Below are positions 1-9,851 of a DNA stretch of 64,000 bases, piece by piece (the stretch's first letter is position 1; each line of letters starts with the position of its first letter). The DNA comes from Cyanodermella asteris (Eukaryota > Ascomycota > Lecanoromycetes > Ostropales > Stictidaceae): NCBI GenBank assembly GCA_900618795.1, contig UYJD01000010.1, positions 71,495-135,494 of the forward strand, written 5' to 3'. Under the pieces are notes generated by a model, which made no database searches, had not been told where the DNA came from, and saw only the letters and a list, made by a program, of their open reading frames with translations. The position numbers and the translations under genes were made by a program.

Positions 1-284
1 ACAACAATCACAGGCGCCAGAACCAAAACGGACTTCGTACCCGTGTGTTGAAAGGATCCGCGGGGTTGGCAGAACAGTCCAACAAACGAAATTGATTGTC
101 CATCACTGATACAGTAATTTCAGGCAAGAATGTATCCATGCATTTGGTAAGGAATAGTTTGCCAGAGCCCTTGGGTCGAAACCAAACTCACGTTGCACGA
201 TCGACTTGCTGCTCGCTTTGTGCATAGGAGGGGAACAGCGCACAAAATGTATTCTGGAACGAACTTTCAAAAGGTAATATACAT

Positions 285-1763
285 CTACAGCCCCAGGGTG
301 AACTCGACATTAACATCCATGTCGCGTGCTGCTGACTGTCAGTGACTGGTACCATGAACGAAAGGACGATGAGCTTACCTGATTTCACAATCTTAGAAAA
401 CTGGACACTCTTCTCCGCTGCCTCCTGAAGATCTTCCATGCTGAAAATCTTCAAACCGGACTCGTTAATGATCTTGTGCGCCTCCTCCATGTTGGTGCCC
501 TGCAGACGAGCGACGATGGGTGTTCTCAAGTTCATGTCACGAACGACTTGGACAAGACCCTTGGCAATGGCATCGCATCTTACGATACCTCCAAAGATGT
601 TGACGAAGATGGCGGAAACCTTGGGATCGGAGGTGATGAGGTCAAAAGCCTCCTTGATGGCCTGAGGAGTAGCTCCACCACCAACATCGAGGAAGTTGGC
701 GGGGCTTCCACCATTCAGCTTGATGATGTCCATGGTCGCCATGGCAAGACCAGCACCGTTGACGAGACATCCAATGTCTCCATCCAACTTGATGAAGTTC
801 AGGCCGTGTGTAGCAGCCTTGACCTCATCGGCGTCCTCCTGAGTGGTGTCTCGCCATTCGAAGACCTCCTTCTGGCGGAACTCTGCGTTGTCGTCGAAGC
901 CAAGCTTAGCATCCATGGCTAGAACTTGGTGGTCTGATGTTTCGCTGAGCGGGTTGATCTCGATCTGAGTAGCATCTTTGTCGATGAAGACCTTGTATAG
1001 TTTCTTGATAGTATCGGCTGCTGACTCGATGCACTGCTCAGAAAAACCCAGCTCTGTAGCAATGTTACGAGCAATGTCATCAGTCACACCCTTGTTTATG
1101 TCAACGCCGGTAGTGATGATCGCATCGGGAGTCTCTTTAGCGACTGTCTCGATGTCCATACCACCCTGGCTTGACGCAACGATGACCGGGGCCTGGGTAG
1201 CACGATCCATGAGGATGGCTAGGTAGAATTCGCGGCGTGCGAACTTGCGCTCGCAGATGTAGACAGCGTTGCAGAGACGACCGCCGGCGCCAGTCTGCTT
1301 GGTGATGAGCTTGTGGCCGATCATCTTGTCGGCGAACATCCGGGCTTCTGTTGGCGAGTAGATAATTCGGACACCACCTTTCAAGCCGTTCTCGAAGGTA
1401 CCCTTTCCACGGCCACCAGCGAGAACCTGGGCTTTGATGACCATATCCTCACCACCAATGCTCTTTGCGACCTTCTCTGCTTCATCGCCAGATCGCGCAA
1501 CTTCGCCCTTGGGAACGCCAATGCCGTACTGATGAAGTTAGCTCAAACTTGGTCCGCATTGCCAATTCTCGACGCACAGTCTTCAGGAGATTCGCGGAGA
1601 GGTACTCATGTATTGAAAGGAATCGCTTCTGTTGCTGGGCATTGCGAATTGGTGATTCCTGGAGCTGTCAGCTGCTTATAGTCCTAGTCCCATTGATCCG
1701 GAGACCTACCCTGGCCATTCTCAAGGCAGCCCTGAAAGGCTGTGTGCGTGCGAGTCTGTACAT
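285..1763 (-). CDS. LSC2: Succinyl-CoA ligase beta subunit, mitochondrial
   Basis: Catalyses succinyl-CoA + ADP + Pi to succinate + ATP + CoA in the TCA cycle, as a heterodimer with the alpha subunit in the mitochondrial matrix. I read four exons (minus strand): 1763-1710, 1634-1578, 1528-379 and 331-285, with introns of 75, 49 and 47 bp; the frame is kept throughout and gives 435 aa. Exon 1 encodes an Arg-rich, amphipathic mitochondrial presequence (MYRLARTQPFRAALRMAR) and exon 2 the family hallmark FLSIHEYLSANLL. An ATP-grasp domain follows (KAQVLAGGRGKG near its start), then the CoA-ligase domain with GCLVNGAGLAMATMD and FVNIFGGIVRCD. The last short exon restores the expected C-terminus (DMDVNVEFTLGL). 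Divergently arranged with the next gene, about 290 bp apart. ADP rather than GDP use is inferred from fungal relatives. Confidence 0.95.
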
Positions 1764-2053
1764 GACTGCGAATGACTCGCCGGAGAGCCCGCTCTTGTGC
1801 TAAAGAAGGAGAATTGCTGGAGTTGAGTATGAGGCTTGCGGCAGAAAGTCGGGTTTCAGGACACCAAAAGGTAGCTTCGCCGGACGGTTGCGTCGCATGA
1901 CGGTCCGGCATCACGTTCGGCCGACACGTTTTCTGGCTGCACTAATCTCTCCACACTCTAGCGGCACCTGGCATCGGCTTCCACCCCGAAAGTAAAACAC
2001 TATATTCTTGCATCTCAACCTAGGTCGGATGTATCAACAAAGGCCTCAAAAAC

Positions 2054-3178
2054 ATGACGGACGTGAATGTGACATTCAACACTTCAGCGGCACGGGCCGC
2101 TCAGAACGAGAAAGTACTCGAGCGCTGGCTGTCAGGCGTCGGAAATCGATACCCCGGTCAAGTAGCCACGGAGACTCAACTCGAACATGAAGAAAAAGGC
2201 ATTTTCACCCTAGAGCCCGAGATGTAAGCTTTTTGTTTCTCGTTTGTTTCTTTGCACACCAGACCCTATCCATCGGTATTCACTGGCCGAGCTTATAGCG
2301 CACCACGACTCTTGAGCTGTGGCTGAATCACTGAAGCCCGGCGCAATCGAATGATAAAGCGTGAGCAAGCACCCCGAGAAGAATTCCCTTGGCCTCATGT
2401 AAGGCTTCAGATCGGCGGAACTTAGTGTTCGTTTCCTTGTTGAAGCACCGGACGCCGTAGCACTACTCATCAGCTCTTTACGCAGCAGCAGTCCTCGCGC
2501 CTGTGTCGTTATCGAGTTAGCTTACAAAAGAGAGCATTGGGTGCTTCACTGACTTTGCGCAGCGCCGGCCTGGGTGTTCCGCCAAAATCTTTGACAGATG
2601 ATGAGCTTGGACTTTTAACACGTTCAGAAGACTCTTCGACGGCTTTTTTACGACAACAAATGATCGGCAAAAAGGATAAGGCCAAACGGGCTGCTCCGAC
2701 GATACGTTCCGCTATCAATTTAGCTGGCGTAGAGCCAGGCTTCCAGCCGTCAAAGGCTAAAACCTCTTTATCGCCCTCCATGACAGCTACTCAGGATAGA
2801 ACGCAACCGCCGGGAATTGCGAACGATGGTGCTGAGTCTAATGACGACGAGGACGACATTGGGCGATCTGGTCTGGGGAAGCGAAAACGAAGCACAGCTA
2901 GCCAATCTTCAAGTGACAGAAAACAGTCAACTAAAGCGGGAGCAGGAATCCCGGTTTCGGCCACATCAACACAAAAAGGTGCAGACACTCAGACCAAAGC
3001 AGCTGATGAGAACGACCAGAAGCTAGATGACGTGAAAGAATCCACATTTCCGGGAGCTGAGTCAAGTAGCAAGACGAAGTCACGATCAAAGCCTAAAGCT
3101 CGAAGCTATCTCGACGAGATTTTGGCCAAGCAGGAAGCGAAACAACAGCGGAAGAAGAACGAAATGAAGGGTGGCTGA
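2054..3178 (+). CDS. Conserved fungal protein, basic, probably nuclear (DUF3245-like?)
   Basis: Exon 1 (2054-2223) starts with ATG and encodes a helical segment with NEKVLERWLSGVGNRYPGQ; a GTAAGC donor follows in phase 2. The last exon runs to the TGA at 3178 and has an acidic patch followed by GRSGLGKRKRS, a Ser/Thr/Lys-rich linker and a basic C-terminal helix (SYLDEILAKQEAKQQRKK). The acceptor is ambiguous: both 2460 (GTAG) and 2520 (GTTAG) keep frame, so the intron is about 237 or 297 bp, longer than most here. A third frame at about 2403-2543 also looks protein-like, so an alternative internal exon is possible. The layout (N-terminal helix, acidic stretch, lysine-rich tail) reminds me of DUF3245 proteins, but this is from memory. 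Function unknown. Confidence 0.65.
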
Positions 3179-3853
3179 TTGCCACATCTCCAGTCGTGAG
3201 GATACTTCAAAACTTGATGGTTTGTGGCCTGTCTCATTATGAGCGCCATCATGTGACGATAGCTTTGCTGCGTCGCTTCCAGCAGACGGCAGAGCCTATC
3301 TAGGAAAACACTGCGTCGCTAGATTCACGGTCAGCACCAATGACACTTCTCGAGTCCATCTGGGAGTACAGACCGGTGGGCCGACTCTATCAGGAACAGG
3401 CTGTATTTCTGGGGAGTGCTGCGCGATCGGAGTCTCGCCAGCTGCATGAGGAACACTTTCAAGCCACTGCCGGTCCAGACCGGATCCGAGCAGAAATTGA
3501 GGCAATGGGGCCTGCTTAGCAACGGAGCGCTTCAATTTACAAGTAGATTAAATCAGTAGTAGGCAACTTCACTAAACTTTTGTCGACCCGAGAGCATATC
3601 CAACCTGATTCGGTTTTCAAATTAATAGTAGTTTCGAGCTAGAATACAAGTAACATGACGCCACTCCTCAAGTTTGACGATCATACACGATCGAGTGCCT
3701 TTTCTCCCGCCCCACATCAATTGATGCGCCGCAAGCCACATGATGTATCATCACTTCTCTCTCACGATTAAAAATTCACGTTGTCTATTCTTGGACCCTT
3801 GAATATTGACGCATCTTAAGGGTTTGCCTTAGAAAGGATTCGAGGCCGAGATC
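3179..3853. other. Intergenic, no gene seen
   Basis: About 675 bp between the 3' end of the unknown basic protein and THI20. Only short unsupported reading frames occur on either strand; the last 200 bp presumably hold the THI20 promoter. I see no clear repeat or RNA gene. Confidence 0.5.
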
Positions 3854-5502
3854 ATGGGCGACAAGCGGATTCTTGCCATTGCCGGCTCAGACAGCTCAGG
3901 TGGAGCGTCCGTATAAAAGGCACGTTTTCCAACTAACGGCGGTGACTGACTCTAGCAGGGGTCTTGAAGCCGATCAAAAGGTCATTGCCGCCCATGGCTG
4001 CTATGCAATGACAGCGACGACGGCTCTCACGGCGCAGAACACCGAGGGAGTGCAGGACATACACCATACGCCGCCGGAATTCGTCGCCAAACAGATTCGT
4101 GCATGCATCGATGACATTGGAGTCGATGTCATCAAGACAGGCATGCTGGCATCAGCAGACACCATCCGGATGGTGGCGAAAGTCTTCGCTGAGGTCCAAT
4201 GTCCAATTGTGGTCGACCCTGTAGGCGACACCCACCGGTGTTTACGACTAAAGCTTACGAAATAGGTCATGGCGTCGACTTCTGGGTCTCAGTTACTGCC
4301 CGCGAATGCCATTGAAGTGTTTCGGACGTCATTGCTGCCCCTGACTACGGTCCTTACACCCAATATTCCCGAGGCCAATCTGCTAGCTGGCCGCTCCAAG
4401 GACGCAAGCCCCATCACTCAGGATGACATGTTGGCGCTGGCTCGTGACCTTCATGCTCTCGGTCCCAAATATGTCCTGCTCAAGGGAGGCCATCTCACCG
4501 AGGGTCCCAACGGCGGAAAGAAACGCTCCATCGTGGACTTGCTGTATGATGGGCAGGACGTCGTTTTGATTGAGAAACCTTTCATCAACTCCCGAAACAC
4601 CCACGGTACAGGTTGTTCCCTTGCTTCTGCTCTTGCATGCAACCTGGCCCTTGGTCTCGATGTCCCGACCGCCACCCGCAAAGCCTGTCAATACGTCGAA
4701 GCTGGCATCAAGCTGTCGATCAACCGAGGAAAAGGGTCAGGACCGATCAACCATTTCCATTCCACCTATACCCTTCCTTTCGCGCCGGGCCGTTTCGTCG
4801 AATACCTTCTTGCAAGGCCCGATGTCAAGGGTGCCTGGAGGGGCTACACGGAGCATGAGTTTGTGCTCAAGATGGGGTCTGGGACGCTGGAGCTGGACAA
4901 ATTCAAGGGCTATCTGATACAAGACTATCTATTTCTGACAGAGTTCGCGCGCGCAAAGGCTTTGTCCGCTTCAAAGATCAAGTCAGTGGAGGCTATAGCC
5001 GCCGAAGCAGAGATCATTCTGCACATTCAGCGGGAGATGAAGCTCCATCTGACGTACTGTGCCACATTTGGATTAACAAAACAGCAGATCGAGTCGAGCC
5101 AGGCCGCCCAAGCTTGCATGGCATACACGAGCTATCTGCACGATATTGGTCACAGCGAAGATTGGTTTGCCCTGCAGATGGCCATGGCTCCATGCTTGCT
5201 TGGCTATGGAATGATAGCCAGAAGGCTGTTTGACAGTATAGAGACCGTGAAGGGCGCTGAAAACACTTACTGGCAGTGGATCGAAAACTATGTCGCAGAA
5301 GATTACACCGAAGCTGTGGAGAAAGGACGAGGTGAGATTTATGCACAACATGGGGTGGCCGTGGCTGACGATGTTAGCTCTCCTCGAAGAGCATGCCACC
5401 AAACAAAGCCCAAGTCGGATCGAAGCTCTGGTAAAGATATTCCTTGGGGGTGTGAGACTCGAAACTGGGTTTTGGGACATGGGCCATGCTGGCAATTATT
5501 GA
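3854..5502 (+). CDS. THI20: HMP/HMP-P kinase fused to TenA/thiaminase II domain
   Basis: Bifunctional thiamine enzyme: the N-terminal half phosphorylates hydroxymethylpyrimidine and its phosphate, the C-terminal TenA domain salvages or degrades thiamine breakdown products. Four exons: 3854-3906, 3959-4220, 4266-5331, 5378-5502; introns 52, 45 and 46 bp; 501 aa, a little shorter than the yeast protein (about 550). The kinase begins with ILAIAGSDSSGGAG (substrate/anion loop), has VIKTGMLAS and NTHGTGCSLASAL with the catalytic Cys near residue 222. The TenA part starts near residue 285; the likely nucleophile Cys lies near residue 415 in MAPCLLGYG, and the C-terminal LETGFWDMG is family-typical. 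Start chosen because MGDKRILAIAGSD fits the family N-terminus. Expected to be thiamine-repressed, but I see no TPP riboswitch in the introns. Confidence 0.95.
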
Positions 5503-5590
5503 TAGGTGCCAATTTTCAATACCATCAACATGTAGAGCAGCTTCACCTTCCTGCGTGCGCTGTGAGACATGAGCTTGGCTGGATATCCCA

Positions 5591-5890
5591 CTACTCAAGC
5601 TGAAACTGGTAGGCATTGATCTCCAACGCTGTGGCCCTGATTTTCGAGGCCTGAAGGGTTCGCAGCGATTCTATGAAACGCTGTCTGAAGAACTGGAAAT
5701 CGTAGATGATAGAGGTCTCTTCGTAGTTCATGTCGACTGCTTCAAAATTCATTGGCACGGACCGGGGCGAAAGGTCAGGTAACTCGACACTCGCGCCAGA
5801 GCGGCCTTGGTGCCAGGCCACATACAAGTGGTAGCCTGTGAATGGGACCTTTCCCTTATTGCAAAGAGAGCAACAAACAAGGACATTCAT
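5591..5890 (-). CDS. Hypothetical 99-aa protein
   Basis: An ATG-initiated open frame of 99 aa between the convergent THI20 and acyltransferase genes. The product is mixed in composition with an aromatic-rich middle (IIYDFQFFRQRF). I recognise no domain, signal peptide or membrane segment. It could be a real small gene, the tail of a decayed gene, or chance. Confidence 0.25.
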   Translation of the reverse strand: MNVLVCCSLCNKGKVPFTGYHLYVAWHQGRSGASVELPDLSPRSVPMNFEAVDMNYEETSIIYDFQFFRQRFIESLRTLQASKIRATALEINAYQFQLE

Positions 5891-6013
5891 GTGATGCAGG
5901 TTGTCGATCTATGGCGGCACGAGTTCGCGACGACCCCAGGTGCGGAAATAATGGAGCGATGAATTTCTATCCCTCCGACCCTTCATTAGCGCCAGCAGTC
6001 ATCGACGTGAGCC

Positions 6014-7731
6014 TTATTCCTGGCGCAAACTAAGGCTAGTTGGATGAAGATCAGGCTGTGCTAGCAACATACCAGAGCACTTGGCCTCTAGGTAAACGTT
6101 AACGTTGATGCCATGTTCGTACCACTGCCCATCACCGGACTCCCTCTTCCGCAAAGGTGGGCTCTCGATGATCTGAATACAGCCATCAATCATAGGCATG
6201 ATGGGATGGACGTAGCGAGGTGTTTGACCGGTTCCAAAATCGATGTCGTATGCACCAGTGTGCACCCAGCTTGTGATCAAGACGTGCCTTCGCCCCAAGA
6301 AAGCCTGCCAGACCCGCTGCGGCGTCACTTCCTGCATGAGGCCATAGATGTGAGCGGCAAGGAGACCAGGCGTCAAGGTGTCCACCGTCTTGCGTATCTG
6401 GTTGGCAACGGCCGGTAGGTGCTCGGCAGAGCAAGCTCGATGTCCTGGAATTGGGACTGCCATGTTTGCTAGTGGTGAGCCGAGAGTATTGCTGGACAGG
6501 GGCGGATCTAGTCTGTTTCGAAGGCCAAAGCTGATGTCTGCAAAGACCTCGCCGTCATCTCGGTCACCAGCATAGCCGCGAGCTCGATTGATCGCCACCC
6601 ATATCTGGGCTATTAGGACGTCCAATGTGCTGGGCATCCGGATTTCGGGATCTTGTTCGATACGTACCGCCTCACGTAATGCTTCAAGATCGGGTCTGTT
6701 GAATCGCAGTACAGTGTGCTCAACAGGAGCTTTCTGATCCCATTCACACTACGGCATCTTCTTTCCTCTAGCGAGGGGAGCTCTGGACTCAGTACGGCCC
6801 TCAAGAATATTAGGCGGTCGCATCGCAGCTGAGCTGAAAGGCGCGTCTTCGTTGTCCCATTGATCATATCGGTGCATGGGTGCCCCAAGTGCTTCTTCCA
6901 TAACTTCGCTCTCGGTGCCATTTCTGACTGCCTTGGTACCAAATCCATCAATCTGATTGGCGTCGGAAGTGTACTTTCCCAAATCCAGCAACGAACTGCT
7001 CAGGGAGCCATCACGAACGAGTAATGCATGCTGTTGTGACCATTCTCGCACGAAAAGTGTCAACGTATGTGCGTCTGCAAGTGGGTGTGATATCTTCACA
7101 CCAAGGACAGCCCCTCCACACGAGAAGATTGTCAGTTGTATCACCACGACAGGCAAGGGCCCCTCTGAACTATCGTCCGTTGGCGCGGTCATACCATATG
7201 CCAAGCTGCCCTGTAGCAAAACCTATTCAAAGTCATTAACGAGCCATCGCCAACCTGGCCCGGGGTGTCACTTACATCTTCTCTCATCAATTTGGTAGCA
7301 CTCCATTTGAGGTTATCTGCCTGAGCTTCTGTCGAAGGTACAATGTCTTCAATCTTCGATTCACAGGACGCGACATCGAACTGGACACCAGGCGCTTTAT
7401 CATCGTTATACCAGACTTCCAAACGGTTATAAAAAGCGCGGCCTGTATGGCGGGCGTCTTCGTCATCGAGGTGTACTGTTCTCAGTCGTCCTTGGAAAAG
7501 CGGAAATAGGTTCAGTACATGTTGCAAGCTTTGCGTCAAGAATTTTGGCTCGAATTCTCCGCCCGTCTCCAAGGGATTCAAGTACCACAAAGCGCCCGTT
7601 GGGGTAAAGTGAGCACATGCAGCATCGATGATCGATAGTCGGTGGCATATTCTATTTGCTGCAGCTGGTGCTTCAAGCGACTTCGCGAAGACTCGTATCG
7701 ATGAATGGATGGAGATCTCGGCGTTGTCCAT
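6014..7731 (-). pseudogene. BAHD/HXXXD-type acyltransferase with one in-frame TAG
   Basis: Family transfers acyl groups from acyl-CoA to alcohols or amines (trichothecene 3-O-acetyltransferase-like, PF02458). Two exons: 7731-7276 and 7222-6014, intron 53 bp; 555 codons. The start is ATG at 7731 (MDNAEISIHSSIRVF). Family signatures: RLSIIDAACAHFTPTGALWYL near the N-terminus (shown here as a 21-residue region at codons 32-52), the catalytic HPLAD with His near codon 198, STLDVLIAQIW and INRARG in the middle, and YDIDFGTG in place of DFGWG near the C-terminus. A TAG at 6749-6751 (codon 310) interrupts the otherwise same-frame sequence between GKKMP and CEWDQKAPVEH; relatives have Trp there, so TGG to TAG is the simplest reading. 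No GT..AG intron around it restores a family-like sequence. Either a recent pseudogene, a polymorphism, a sequence error or a read-through stop. Confidence 0.8.
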
Positions 7732-8907
7732 TTGGTAGAGGGGTAGTGCCACGAGTGTGTGTTGGATACCAGATGAGGCAGAAGCGCAGGTGAAACTCCT
7801 GGCCTTTCGAACGTTTTAATAGTCTCATATCGGCGGATAGTGTGTGCCCCCTGAGACGGATCCAAAGGGTCTATAGTAGTCAGTTCAACTCGCAAATCAG
7901 GAGGATGCCGCGCTAAAACGCGCTATCGTTCCGCGTGGACCACGGTACCACTGCAGTACGGTGGCAGAGATTGTAAGACTCATTTAGACTCATCGAAGAA
8001 CATGAAGCTCGCCTCACGCTCTTTGAACACGTCAGATCTTGCGAGAGGAGGGTCTTTGTGTGGAAGCCACGTGCTGAAGAACAAGTGTCGCAAGTGCGAA
8101 TTGAGCTGTTGTCACCTACCCCAATTTTTAGTCTTATTTAATTCGCAACCGATTGGAGGATACCTTTGCTGCGCAGTACACAGCAACTCAACCCAGCAGC
8201 GCTTTGAAAAAGTTCTCCGTTAAGTGACCATCTGAGGCCCGAACCGAATGCTTGACTGAGTACATATCGAGGTAGACTTATGAATAGACGATAGCTAATC
8301 ACCCGGCCGGATACTTGGCCGTCTGTGTCAGTCGATACTTGGCCAGGTGCTCTACGGACTGCTCAGTTAGACGTTTACAAGAGCACTCCGTCGACTACTG
8401 AGTGAGCCAACAGAGGGACCCTATCCGGAGCATGCCTTGACTCTCGCTGCGGTTCGCCCAGCAGGCGATATTGTCGCTAGTGGTTGAAACCAAGGGCACC
8501 TGGTCGCTTCGGGGTCGATGCGTGCGAATAACAGCGAGCGATCTTTACTGAGTGTATGTATGGCTAAGTCATGTAAATCTAGAGACCGAATCAAGTCAGC
8601 ATCCGTGTCGAGCTTCTTGGAAGTAAGAATGCTGCTGGACGAGGGTATTTCATGTTTCAGGCTTTGGGATGAAACTGAACAGCGGGCGGCGATCACGTGT
8701 TGCAGATCTTCAGGACAGCTTCCACGAATGCGTCTCCTTTCGCCGCAATCCAGCTTTGGCTTCAAGAGACTATTGACGATACCCACAACATTGCACCTTG
8801 AGTGAGAGTAAATCTTGCCTTCTGTCTTTCTTGTCGCTCCTTTATCGACTTCGCCCGCAAGCACAACTTATCCCATCAGCCTTCCAGTCAATCACAATAC
8901 TACCAAC
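7732..8907. other. Intergenic, with a degenerate 12-bp repeat trace
   Basis: About 1.2 kb between divergent genes (acyltransferase minus, DPM3 plus). Reading frames here are short or overlap without protein-like character. A weak copy of the 12-bp repeat found elsewhere in the window lies near 8309-8356. Nothing else seen. Confidence 0.5.
8309..8356 (+). repeat. Degenerate 12-bp repeat (third trace)
   Basis: Two copies of GATACTTGGCC are spaced exactly 24 bp apart (8310-8320 and 8334-8344), matching the GGTACTTGGCTA unit of the arrays at 48331-48450 and, inverted, 45269-45372. The intervening unit is badly diverged. Could be chance, but spacing and sequence both fit the family. Confidence 0.45.
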
Positions 8908-9291
8908 ATGACTCGAGCCCAGCAGACCATCTCCCTTGGTCTTCTCGTTTCTTCGGTACGACAATTGAATCACCCATTGGGGTCACAAGACTGACCTGTA
9001 TCTAGCTCTACCTCGCATTCTTCCTCGAGCTCATCCCCATAAGCGCTAAGATCCAAGAGGAGATCATCCCAGTTGTACGTTCATCGTTCGCGCATGTTCA
9101 TCAACGCTTGTACTGACACTTGCCAGCTGCCATTCTGGGCTCTCGTTTCCTTTGGTGCCTACATGCTCTTCAGTCTTGGCTGGGGCGTTCTCACGTTCAA
9201 TGATATCCCCGGCGCATACGACAACTTGATGAAGGAAATTGACATGGCGAAGAAGGATTTGCGGGCGAAGGGCGTCACCATTGATGACTAG
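8908..9291 (+). CDS. DPM3: Dolichol-phosphate mannosyltransferase subunit 3
   Basis: Small ER-membrane subunit that tethers the catalytic Dpm1 in dolichol-phosphate-mannose synthase, which supplies mannose for N-glycans, O-mannosylation and GPI anchors. Three exons: 8908-8955, 9006-9074, 9127-9291; introns 50 and 52 bp, both phase 0; 93 aa, like the human protein (92 aa). Two hydrophobic segments are visible (about residues 8-27 and 42-62), then the conserved cytosolic tail with FNDIPGAYDNLMKEI and AKKDLRAKGV. Start is the only ATG that gives a family-length product. Confidence 0.93.
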
Positions 9292-9851
9292 ATGAGATCA
9301 AGAGACTGAGGCCTTCCTATCCGCATGGATGTCATTCACATACAGAGCCAATAGCGCTGGGATAGGCGACCAATTTATGTTACTCCGCCTGTTTGTCATT
9401 TAGCCTGATCGATTTTGGCATGGACTCCAGATACCCACGATCTCTCCAGCTCGCGAAGCCGTCCTTGAGACCTCTCAAACCCGCAATATGCACTGTAGAA
9501 CGGGAGTTGGGTTATGGGTCGCTCACATTGTAGATGTTAGACTGGTACGGCGTACGAAACGTGCCGCTGAATGGCATCTGAGCTTGAGCAGAACTGTGCC
9601 AAGCATCGCGAAGCTCCGCAACCAGCCCGCCTTTCGTGCTGCTCTTGTCCACTCTATCGTCTAGCTCAGACTCTACCGACACCTCTCCACATCGAAAGTG
9701 ATACGTTCTGGCCCCGCTGCCTAGGAACATGTATTACAGCAAGTTCCGACCGTGACCGCAACCCGCTACGTCCCATCCGCACTGCGCCCGCTTCCTTCGT
9801 CCCTAGCCATGCCCATTTCTCCGTAATTCACGCCTCGAGTCGCTAAACAAC
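9292..9851. other. Intergenic, AP-2 alpha promoter region
   Basis: About 560 bp. The last 100 bp before the AP-2 alpha start are pyrimidine-rich, as is usual for fungal housekeeping promoters. No gene or repeat recognised. Confidence 0.45.
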
